Shown one piece after another: positions 48,435 to 59,709 of a stretch of DNA of 64,000 bases (its first letter is position 1; the number at the start of each line of letters is the position of its first letter). A model generated the notes under the pieces. That model saw nothing but the letters and a program-made list of their open reading frames with translations. It was not told where the DNA came from and did not search any database. Source of the DNA: Jacaranda mimosifolia (taxonomy: Eukaryota > Streptophyta > Magnoliopsida > Lamiales > Bignoniaceae); NCBI GenBank assembly GCA_018894105.1, contig CM032125.1, positions 30,489,032-30,553,031 of the forward strand. Direction: 5' to 3'. A program made the position numbers and the translations under genes.

Positions 48435-49565
48435 TTAGGAATTTTCTTGTGATTCTGAAATTTTATTGGGGGAGCAAAAAGATTATTGTGAAATAAAGAT
48501 GTGGGCTTCAGTTTTCTTGATATTGTAATCATGCCATTGTTAGTGTGTCTGTATCAGGTATTATTTTTCTTTTTCAATCAATCAAAATTGATGTGATAAA
48601 TACTCCACAACTTGAGAGGTCACTAACTCCACCTTTCAAATGAAATTTATCCTTCCTAGTTAATAGTACTTCCATTCATTATCTCGTACTATTTCGTTTG
48701 TTGGAAGAAAAAGACGTAAAGCTTAGTTGACCACTATTAACTATTATGTATTAAATGTGATACGTTCTTATAAGTTTCCCTAATTATAATTTTTAAAGTA
48801 AGATAAGTTTGTAATTTGATTTAAGTATTGAAAAATTTATTTTGAAAAAAAAAATCCTAATACGAAGGAAGAAGAAAATTTTATTGGCCCTAAAATTCAA
48901 GTGCAACACTAAAATTAAATATAGTGTAGGCGTGAAAAGAAGGCTAGACTAGCCACCTCGATCATTTTTCTATGAAATGTTGAAACTATATATTCATTAT
49001 TTTATTTAAAATAAAATTTTGTGTAAGGCCTTGTGATCCCCTCCTTGTAATTGTTCGTTTAAGTATGTCAGTCAATAATTGATTGTATATGTGATATTTC
49101 AAGTTAGAAAAGAGGCAACATAGATGAAACTGAGCGCATGAGCAAAGCGTTCAAGGCCAATTAGTTCGAATTATGTGTATATCTGATAGTTTGGAATATG
49201 CACTTATTCACTTCAGTCAGTCAATGATTGATTGTATAAGTAATATTCTAAGTTGGAATAGAGATAGCAGAGATGAAGGCGAGAGAGCAGTTGATCGAAG
49301 TGCAAGGTCAATTAGTATGATAGCCTTTTTTTTAGTATGATTGTCATATATGTCAAAATTCTAATGCGAGGGATTATATTATATATAAGTATATAAATTG
49401 GCTGATGATAAGGTGAAAATGCATGCTCAAAATGACAAGTTAACAGAAACAAAGTCCTGAATTTACAATTCAACAATCGGCTAATGGCATTTTTTCAGTT
49501 GAATTTTTTAATGGTTAATTAATTAATTGCTTGGAACTTGGAAGGGTGTATAAGGCGATATTTAA

Positions 49566-49915
49566 GGGCCAATTTGGTTTCATTTTCAAAGCTCATTTTT
49601 GTATTTTCTACTACTTTAAAAATAAAATATATAAATTTTTACATATTTTCATTTAATATTATTTTTATTTTTATTTTCAAAATACATTCTTTAATAATTT
49701 ATATATTTTCTCCCAATAACATATATATCTTATCTCTCTACTCCATTATTTCTATCTATCTTCACCTAAAACCTATTAAAACCAATATAATCATTACATT
49801 TCCAATATTTTATCCAAATACAAACTCATTTTCAATTTATTTCCACTAACTAACTTTATAAATTTTAAAAATGATGGAAATAGAATTTGAAAATGAGGAT
49901 CAATCCAAACATGCC
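49566..49915. mobile_element. Tourist-like MITE in copy B (shared with copy A)
   Basis: Left end GGGCCAATTTGGTTTCAT, right end ATCCAAACATGCC. Interior and flanks align with 44555-44822; copy A has lost part of the core. Confidence 0.75.
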
Positions 49916-50187
49916 AGCAATCATTAAAGTTAACGACGACTATTAAACGGTCAAAAGAAAAAGAAAAAAAGAAAGAAAGAATAGTAAATATGAATTCCAT
50001 AAATTCCTTTAATGAAAAGCACTTATACTCGGTTTTTTGAAATCAACTTGGGCCATAGGATCATTTGAAAAAACGAAAAGACTTAAACGTGAAAGAAGAG
50101 TATAGTTTTATTATTCTATCTTTACTTTGCTTGGATTCTTAAACTACGACGCCACTAATTAATTTCAAAGTCCTTTGGCGTGTTTTC

Positions 50188-51373
50188 TAGAGGTGTCAAA
50201 TGAGCCGGGCCGAGTCAGCCCGGCTCGTTTAACATATGGTTAATGGTGGTTCTGAGTTGAGCCGGGCCGGCTCGCGGGCCATTCACGGTCCGAACTGTGA
50301 CGGACTGAAAATTGAAAAGTCCGGCCCGACTCAAAACCAACCCACTATATAGGTGAGCCGGTTTATATATGAGCCGAGCTAGGCAGTCCGGCTCGCGGGT
50401 TGGCATGTGAGTTTCTTTTTTTTTTTTTTTTTTTTTTTTGAAAATGAATTTAAAATTTTGAAGTTTTTATATTTATGTGATTATTAATGTTTTTTTTCAA
50501 CACTTATACTTTTTTAAAAGACTTAATAATTTATACTTATGTGATTTTTAATATTTTACAACACTTAAATTTTTATAAAAACTTAGAAATTTATACTTAT
50601 ATTAATTTTTTCTTATCAATTATATTCTTCCAAAAACACCACCAAATAAGGTGGTGAGGGATTTGGCATGGACCCCTCTACTCGTCATTAATTTAGAAAA
50701 AATAATTACATAGAGGTGGATTTGACCAAACCTCTAAATGAAAGTACATAATAATAACAAAAAAAAAAATAAACAACTTTGTAATATCTAAACATCTAAA
50801 CATGTCCAATGATAAACCGATCGTTCACTCAAGTGATCTAAATCGCTCTCGGATTGAGATGCGATGGTGGATGCAGTTTCAAGCCATTCTTCATCATCTT
50901 CTTCAAATTGATGCAATATGGTCTTCACCTTTCTCAATTTTTTTTTATAATTTATAATTTTTATAAATTTATAATTTAAAAATTAAAATTTCTTAATTAT
51001 TGATTTATACATTTATAAAGTAATAAATTAAATTATACATTCTTAATTATGAATTAAAAATTTATAATATTTTAAAATTAATAATTTGTAATTTGTAATT
51101 TAAAATTTATAAATTCTTAAATTTTTAAAAATTATAATTTATAATTTAATTAAAAATATTGCGGGTTAACCCGCGTAGCTCGCGAGTTGGGCTAGCCCAC
51201 GGTCCGCGGACCAAGCCGATCCCGGGTTGCAAAATTTCAGCTCGAGACGGGTTTTCAAGCGAGCTGGTCCAGTCCAACCCATATTAAAAAATTAAACGAG
51301 CTGAGTTGGGCCGGGTTTTTTTGCGAGCCGGGCCGGGCCAGGCCGGTCCGCCCGTCCCGTTTTGACACCTCTA
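50188..51373. mobile_element. hAT derivative in copy B
   Basis: 1186 bp. Inverted ends TAGAGGTGTCAAA and TTTGACACCTCTA are flanked by the perfect 8-bp duplication GTGTTTTC (50180-50187 and 51374-51381); copy A keeps a single GTGTTTTC near 45123-45130. Both arms carry dense GAGCCGGGCCG-type subterminal repeats. On the minus strand, about 50820-50940 reads HQFEEDDEEWLETASTIASQ and beyond, an acidic tail that looks like a leftover of a transposase C-terminus. No transposase core is present, so it is non-autonomous. Confidence 0.92.
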
Positions 51374-51536
51374 GTGTTTTCTCAACCTCATTTTATTAAT
51401 TTAAAAGTTAACGATTTTCTTTTTTCTCTTTTTTTTTTTTCAAAAAAACATACACAATATGATTTTGAATTAATTTTGTTTTGCATTTATGATCTTTTCA
51501 AAAGCAAGTGAAGTCAATTAAAAGAATAGCTCAATT

Positions 51537-51930
51537 AAAGGGTGTTTGGGTGAATTTATAAACTCCTAAGAATATCTTATAAGATGTTTAAAATTTATAA
51601 GATGTTAAAAAATATTTGATATTTTTTTAAAAAAAGAAACATATAAGATCCTAAAAGAAGATGATAGAATTTTATAAACTCTTTTTGAAAAGTAAAGAGA
51701 TCGTAACTTTTTTTTTTTTTTAAATCTTAATAAGCTCATCTAATTTTAATCATTTTTAATTACAAAATTATTTTTACTAACATCTTATGAGCTCTAATAT
51801 CTTATTTTATTCAAATGCTTTAATAACTTATTTTAAAAATAAGATTCAGCATCTTATAAGCTTTAAAATATTTTATAAAATATAAGAATTTATAAGATTT
51901 TTTAAATAAATTTAGGAAAATACTCATTTA
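51537..51930. mobile_element. AT-rich MITE, GGTGTTTGG family, copy B
   Basis: Left end GGGTGTTTGGGTGAATTTAT, right end AAAATACTCATTT. Present at the matching position in copy A, so it is older than the duplication. Confidence 0.6.
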
Positions 51931-52361
51931 GAGTAATAATAATAAATTAATAACCACCATAATAGGGTAAAATTGTCATTTTAGCGATGAGGAATGTTAG
52001 ACACGACAGTTGCTGATCACGATAGCATGTAGTAGTTGAGGAAGCTATACACATGGGCTCAGGTGGTGCCTAAATCCTCTTGGTGACAAGACTTATATAA
52101 TTGGAATGCTATTTTCAATTTAAATTTTGTTCGGCATATTGTGTAATATTTTCTATTGCACTCAACAATGTATAATAAGTGTAGGCAGAAAAGAATATAA
52201 TGTACAGGGAGAATTTTTAATTTTATCGTTTGATGGGAATATAAATGAAATTATATTTTCATTTTTATTTGGTTTATTCTTTTTAAAATTAAATTATATT
52301 TGAGTGGATTGACTTGAAGCCTTATCTCGATATTTTTCGCTGTTAAGCACAGTAGATAAAG

Positions 52362-52959
52362 ACGGGTCCAGAATTGAGACTATAAGGGGGGAAGAGGGGG
52401 GGGGGGAATTTATATAATATAAAAGTTTAAATATAAAATTTATAAAATTTATAATTTACGAATTCAAAATAAATATTTTCATCAAAGTTAAGTATGTTGC
52501 TATTTCATATCATAATACTTATTAATGATCAAATCGATGTCAAATTTTTAACAATATCTTTCTCAATATAAGTAACTAAAGAATCAACTAAAAAAATCAT
52601 CTTTCATCTAATTTCTAAAGTCTATTTTTGACAAATATGTTCCCAAAGTCCAAAGATAAATAAAAGTGTCCTAGTAGGCCTAAACCCAACCTAATTGTAA
52701 ATTATTTGGTTGTAAATATGGCCTCAAACTTTACTTTAAATTTTACAAAACTAAAATAGATAAAGAATTAATAAAAGTTATGACTAAAATTATAAATATA
52801 TGTAAATTATAAATTATTACAAAAAATCAATATATATATATGTTAGGAAGATTATTATTTAAATTTAAAAATATATAGAAATATTAGTAAAATTACAAAA
52901 AGACATACAAAATGTGTGTGGGGTGGGATTGCCTCCCCTTGCCCCCACTTGAATCCGTT
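52362..52959. mobile_element. Possible MULE-like non-autonomous element in copy B
   Basis: About 600 bp absent from copy A. Left end ACGGGTCCAGAATT and right end read in reverse ACGGATTCAAGTGG are imperfect inverted repeats. Flanks GTAGATAAAG and GTAGACACAG resemble a 10-bp duplication with two changes. G-rich tracts on the left (52385-52407) and GCCCCCAC on the right are typical of a plant element class I cannot name with confidence. Confidence 0.6.
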
Positions 52960-53010
52960 GTAGACACAGGCCTCTTAAATTGAACCACATCACTCCTGTC
53001 ATGTTTATTA

Positions 53011-56000
53011 TACTAGTAGTTGTTGCACGTAATTTTTGCGCACATAAAACTACTTATTAAATCATTTAAAATTAATACATAAAATAATTTAAAATATGAG
53101 TAAAGTTAAAATTGTGTTAAATGTTTTAATATGATAAATAAGATAATGGAAGATGAAAATTTGACAATACAAATTTGTGGGTTTATGAATTTTGTAAAAG
53201 GTACAATTGCGACTTTATTAAACCATCACTTCTAAAAGGTAAATTAAAGGAGAAAGTTGGAATATTAGTAAATTTGGTATTCAAACCACTTTTTTGTATT
53301 GAATTCTCCATTATCCTTCAAACTGCATTACACATTTTAGTTGCTGAAATAATTTAATGGTAATTTATATAAAAAAATCACAAATAACTTCCACTTTACA
53401 TACAAAACAATATATATTTTTTATAATGGTATAGATATTCTATTTTATGAATACACATTAAAGATTTGTAATTTATAATTAAATATTTATTTATAATATA
53501 AAATAAAATAAAAGATTCAAAATATTATTATTTTTTTATATAATTCAGCATCTCATCTAGACATACATGATTATCTTCTTTCACTAATTATTCTCCATCT
53601 TTCATCTTTAATGACTGATTTAAACATCGGTGGACATAAATCACTCCGCTACTTCTTGTGATCTTCTCTATCCTTCCATCTTCGGCGATGGACTGAAACA
53701 CAGGCAACGTGTCTTGACCTTGAAATCCCTATCGGATCAAGAGTTAAAATTCAAGTTCACACCCAAATGCCAGATCCATCTTCATGTATAAGACTCCAAA
53801 GGTTCAACAGATAAGGCAACAAACTCAACCTTGCATAATTATCTTTGCCTTTGGCATTTATTTCAAATGAATAAATTATTAATTTTGACTTGGACAATAA
53901 AGACAAATTTGCACCGAATTAAAATACCCAACCCTAAGTTCCATCAAATTCTAAGGATCAAATCTTGATCATATTTATACCTTATCAAACTTAGTTCAAC
54001 TATAGAAAATTTATATTCCATTATTTGATTATTAATTATGATGCTTACCTATTTCTCTTACATCTTAGTAATTTGACCTGCAAAATAACAAGTTAGGGAT
54101 GCTGTGATTTTTAATAGTGAAATTCTTTAACGCTTAAATCAGTCTTTCAAATTATCTAATTGAAAAATAAAAATACACTACAGTTTTAATTCAAAAGATA
54201 AAATGAATAAACAAAAAATGATGTGTCTCGTTTAATTTTATTAGATTACATCGTTAGGATGATTATTTGATCGTATTTAAATTCAAATAAGAATTCTCAT
54301 ATCTCTAGTTAGGAATCTTTATAAATTCTCATACTTGAGAACTTATTCAAACCTCTTTAACTCCTTGCAAAATTTGCTACGTAAGTTGCTACTGATGGTC
54401 CAATTTTACTTACCATGTAGCATTATTAACCTGACGCTTATTAAAATTATTTTGAGATTCATTCGAATTGTGTAATTATCAATTATTAACATGAGTAATT
54501 GACTTAAAATAATTTAATTTATAATTATGATCATAAAAAGTTCATATTTTTCAGTGAATGTTATACTGATGTCAAAATTATAGTTTCCTTTTAGCTGATT
54601 TTCAACTTTGAAAACAATATTTTATGATCATACATTGTACTTAATTAATAATTCATTAATTATGCAATGATTTATGAACCGTTCATATATTCTAAACCGA
54701 CAAACTAAAGTAATACGTGTTGGCCTAAAGAAACTATTTTGTCTGCACTTAACTAGCATCATACCCCACAAAAATAAGGAAAATGAAAAGAAACAAACAA
54801 AACGTAAAACGAAATTAGATGAGTTTTCCCTGTCAACGCAGCTATAGATAGAGAAATATATATATATATATATCTTCACCGAACTTGATTGCGCAAACCT
54901 ATTATCCTAACAAGAGCGACGTGGGATTGAAGCAACCTCGATTATACTAATTCTAATCCTAAATCAAAAATAAATTTGAGATCGGGAAAGCATTCAAATC
55001 AGATTGAAGACGATCTCCCTACCTAAAACATACATATATATATATATATGTCCATTTTTTGTAAGTCCAATTTAATTTAATACAACTCTTTAAAAAATAG
55101 AAAAAAAAATATTTAATTTATCTTTAAAAATTTCAATAATATTAAACTATTAATTTTAGTAATAGAATAATTATAGCAAAATGATTTTCACTTTGAAAAA
55201 TTGAGTCATGGGAGTTTTAAAAAAAATAAAAAGAATTTCATGGGATAATTGTTTAATATTAAATTTAAAGGATTTTGTTCGGTGGATAATAAAAAATGAG
55301 AAAATATTTTTAAAAAAAATGGAATTGGCCCATGACTGACAAATATTAAAGAAGAGCAGCTGCCCATATTGGGCCCAGTTGCTATACGCGTGGCAGTATA
55401 TCGTCACGCTCCCAGTTTCAGAATTCGGGACCAAAGAACCGCTTTCGCCCCCATTGTCTACTTACCGAAGTTTTATTTTTTCAAAATCAGATACATATAA
55501 AGTGTAGAAAAAAAATTCATTCAAAATCAAATTCAAGACATTCTACATAATATGAAAGACTGATATTATTAAACTATATGAAACTGGACAATTTAATAAT
55601 AATCACATTCGTCATTAAATATAAAGATTTAATTGCGTCAAGATAATATTGTATAAATATGCAATGATAATTAATATATTCTAAATATATTTTAAGGGCA
55701 CATTAATAAATTCATTCTTGAAAAATAAAAAAAAAAATATTGAGATGGATCATCAAATACAGAAAATCCAATCTATCGAATTCAAGCACTATTGATATTA
55801 ATATTTATGTTTAAAAAAAATATCGGGTGATTTTATTTTTTACTCAAATAAATTTTCTAAGTAAATGCACTATTGAATTAGAAATCCACAAATTACAACA
55901 TTCCAATTGCAAATTTTCAAGGGCATCCCTAAAGACAAATATTATCTACATTTACTTGAAAATATGTTTCAAATAGTGGGTGTGGGAGATGAGCATGTAC

Positions 56001-58546
56001 CCATATACTTCCCATCCTTCAATTTCTTGATACAAAATGAGATTATACATTATTATAATTCTAAATCGTAATCTGGAAAGAGGCATATAATTATCATTCA
56101 ATAATTGAACAATTCTTGGTATAAAATCTAACTCAAAGACTTGAAAAGAAACATTCAACCATCGTTCACGCATAAACACCCCTTAGCACATGATTTGAAC
56201 AAGAAAGATGGTAATAAATTTATTAATATAAAATACCAAGTGTTTGTCACAATTGACAAATTATTTATGACCAATCATGTAAGGAAAAAATAATTTTAGT
56301 AAAATTAATTAGCCCCATTAAATGCCAATACAACTTTGCCTAATTATAAGGTTAAATGGATGAATTGAAATAGCATCGTCTTACACATATAAGTGTGTGA
56401 GAATTGAGGTTCAAAATCTAACAATTATTGATGTGTTGTGCGTAAATAAAAAAAATCTACTAAATACGTAATAATTAATACGCTGTTATAATTTTTATTT
56501 TTTTTGCATTAAATACATATGATTTCTCAAAAAATTATGATTGTATTTAATTATATTTTGATATTAATATATTGATATGATAAATTATTTACCAGATCAA
56601 ACCATCGAAAAAACCTTATAATTGGGGTTTTGGATATCTTAACTTTTATATCACTCTGGGTTAGTCTCATAACGTTTAATGCATCATATTTTCGAATAGC
56701 TAAAAAAAATATTAACTTACAATGCTTTTAAGTTTCAATTTGGTACATGGCTAGTTATATTTAGACCGATTCAAACTCTAATTAAGCCAACTTAAATAAG
56801 AAAATGTCAACATGGCCAATATAATAATGCACGGCTTAGAATTTTACGTTAATCGATCTAATAAATATTTTAGAAAGTTCTACATCAAGTCAAAACCCAT
56901 TTGCCTATTCCATAAGCTCGTTGCATGATCATTTCATTAACCCAAAAAATCTACAAGTTATTCCATTTTCATGAAATTAAAAAGAGAAAAATAAAAATAA
57001 AAATAAAACTACCTTATTAACCTTTGTAACATGGTCGCAATTAGATTTATAACTCCATTGATGATGATTGAATCCGGATTATACGTGAAGTTCAGCCGTA
57101 CCGAAATATTGTCTAACCGGAATGCACTCGTGTGAAGTTTTGTAATAAATATCTCGAAGGATAATGAGAAAAAGGGAACAACTTATAAATTATTGCAAGC
57201 CCCTAAACTCCTTCATGTGAAACAAAATCAAATATCATTATAGCTAACTCGTAGGGTTTTAAGAAGGCACAAATGGCTGAATTTTCATATATCGTGTTAA
57301 AAATGATGATCAAATTCCTTATCGAACAAATTTGACGGAATAATATTTCAAAACCACTGAATCTTTATATTAAACGATAAATTTAATTATAATCACTCGT
57401 ATTAGATGGATTTTGGCATACTTCAAGTGCACTTGGCGAGAAATGTTATTATTAATATACATAAGAGAAAATTATAACTTAATTAATGTGTAGGATAATT
57501 AATGTATAGGACTCAAGTTACCAGTTAAAAAGAGTTGATTTTTGTGACTAAACTTTAAGAAAGCTGAAGTCAAGTAAACTAAAGCTGAGCCATAGACGAC
57601 TTTGCAATTTGCATTGTTTCGCAAATCTCTAGACTCCATCCATGGATTGCCAAGTACTGAAGCATTAACTTCAACATGTGCCAAATTGTAATACCTCGGA
57701 TTATGGAAAATGGGATTAGTTTAAAACAAATGAATTTAGTCTCCCTTCAGTTTATTATTATTTTTTCGTTTTAATAAACATCAACCATTTCACTCATGTT
57801 ACTTACAAATTGTAGTGTAAAAGAAAGTGCAAATAGTCTTTTGTTTTACAATGTAATAAAAAAGGTTAATGCACAAAAAAATTACAACATTAGCACGATT
57901 ACGTCTGTTGTCAAATATAAAAATTCAATTATATCATCTTTCTGATACACATTAGATACACATTGAAAGATGAAAGAGTGTGACCACCTTATACACCTTT
58001 TTAGTACATTTTTACTCCTTCATTTTAGAGATAAATATAGGTGTTATCGTAACCTTAATAGAAAGGTTTGGGAGGCATATGATGGTCGTTTTCACATATA
58101 ATAGCATTCGTAATGATCAAATTTATCACCAAATATGAAACTTCAATCACATTAAAATATTATTTCCCGATACACATTACGAAAGATGTTCACGAGTTCC
58201 AAAATATAATAAAGAAAATGCAATACATAAATTGTTTTAAACCCTCAACTTGTTTGATCCATGCCGATATAAGGTATCGTCAATTATAAGATTTAAGTAA
58301 AAGTCAAGATGCTAAGAACATCTAAAATATACACATATTCTTTTAATAAGAATGCCAATTACAATTCAACAATCATTTTTTATCACACACATATGATCAT
58401 ATCACAACATGTAAATTGTTTCAAAACCCTGAACAATTTGAGTGTATATCAATATATGAATCATGATGCTAAGAAAAATGATACTCGCACACATATTTCC
58501 AATTCACTATTTTTCGCTTCATCAACATAGTTGAATAAAATTGGTA
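53011..58546. other. Gene-poor AT-rich intergenic region
   Basis: No gene recognised over 5.5 kb. It holds (TA)n runs near 54858-54875 and 55031-55049 and a degenerate SINE at 56352-56456. A slightly GC-richer part (53560-53830) and a short minus-strand frame at 57499-57684 have no family signature. Confidence 0.55.
56352..56456 (+). mobile_element. Degenerate short SINE
   Basis: Shares the block TTACACATATAAGTGTGTGA, a B-box-like AGGTTCAAAATC, and the tail TGATGTGTTGTGCGTAAATAA followed by A residues with the intact SINE at 63491-63603. The left end is weak and no duplication is visible. Confidence 0.6.
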
Positions 58547-58898
58547 GGGCCCGTTTGGTTTCATTTTTATTCTTATTTTTTATTTTTATCATTTTTAAAA
58601 TTTAAAAAGTTAGTTAACGAAAATAAATTGAAAATAAGTTTTTATTTGGATAGATTATTGTAAAAATAATGTTTATGTTGGGTTTACTAGGTTGTAGGTG
58701 GAGAAAAATAGTAATAAAGGTAATAGAAAGAAAATATATATAAATTATTAGCGCAAAAATATAAAAGTTATTGGTAAATATATTTTGAGAATAAAAATAA
58801 ATATATATTAGATGACAATGAGTGAAAATGATGTGCTTCCATTTTCACATTTTCTACAATGTGAAAATGGAGTTTGGGAATGAAAATAAATCGGGCCC
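58547..58898. mobile_element. Tourist-like MITE
   Basis: Left end GGGCCCGTTTGGTTTCATTT and right end AAAATAAATCGGGCCC. No matching 3-bp duplication is left. Its right end is the start of a 122-bp tandem repeat. Confidence 0.75.
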
Positions 58899-59225
58899 AC
58901 ATACTTAATATTCTCTTAATAATAATGTTAATTAGATTTCGTAATTATTTCTCTTTAACTTCCACACATATATTTAGAAAAATGTGAAAATAGAATTTCA
59001 AAATAAAAATAAATCGGGCCCACATACTCAAAATTCTCTTAATTAGAATGCTAATTAAATTTCGTAATTATTTCTCTTTTATTTCCACACATATATTTAG
59101 AAAATGTGAAAATAGAGTTTGAAAATGAAAATAAATTGGGTCCACACACTCAAAATTCTCTTAAAAAGAATGTCAATTAAATTTCACAATTACTTTTTTT
59201 TCTACTTCTACACATATATTAAAGC
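58855..59225 (+). repeat. Three-copy tandem repeat of about 122 bp that includes a MITE end
   Basis: The anchor ATCGGGCCCACATACT (or a close variant) recurs at 58890, 59013 and 59135, each followed by ATTCTCTTAA and a TTTCGTAATTATTTCTCTTT-like block, then ACACATATATT. Each unit combines the last 35-40 bp of the MITE at 58547-58898 with the flanking genomic sequence. Confidence 0.9.
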
Positions 59226-59709
59226 ATTAAAAATTTTAAATCTCATAAATCCAACATAAAGACAATACTGCTCGTTCAATTAATCAGTCGACAATCACAT
59301 TTCACAATAATGTACCAACTAATTTTTTACTAGGCTAGACCACATAGCACAATCAATTTTTGGAAAAATCAAGAATCCATGAAAAATAATTTAAAACAAA
59401 GACTAATTGCAATTGCATCAATTTTGCAAAACTTTTAGTCAACAACTGACAATCTACGTTTACATTTTACAATAATCAAGGTTTGGGGTCAGTTTAATAC
59501 CAATGTACTAAAGACTAAATTAAACCACAGTCTCTCGTATGCTTAAATAGCTGTCGGTTTGCGATAAATCAAAATCGCACGCGTCCACTCAACATTTGAT
59601 CAATCGATCCTTTGCCCAACGAGAACCTTCAATTCCTCCCCCTTCTCCTCCATCTACAGTAACCGGCCGTCGCCACCTATTCTCCACCGCCGTGCGCGGC
59701 CCTTATCTA

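Larger units (their letters stand above)
46832..53010 (+). repeat. Copy B of a tandemly duplicated segment
   Basis: Direct-orientation partner of copy A. It lacks both retrotransposons and the 45855-46410 MITE, and preserves their unoccupied target sites near 47515-47519 and 52093-52095. It carries its own later insertions at 47948-48434, 50188-51373 and about 52362-52959. Similarity to copy A fades near 53010, after the words CCACATCACTCC. Subtracting insertions gives about 3.9 kb, equal to copy A. No gene is recognised in it. Confidence 0.92.

Noticed and set aside
59596..59709. N-terminal extension of the GT47 protein
   Set aside because: The frame is open here, but its first codon is TTG and there is no ATG before 59710. 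The ATG at 59710 gives the expected short cytosolic tail before the membrane anchor.
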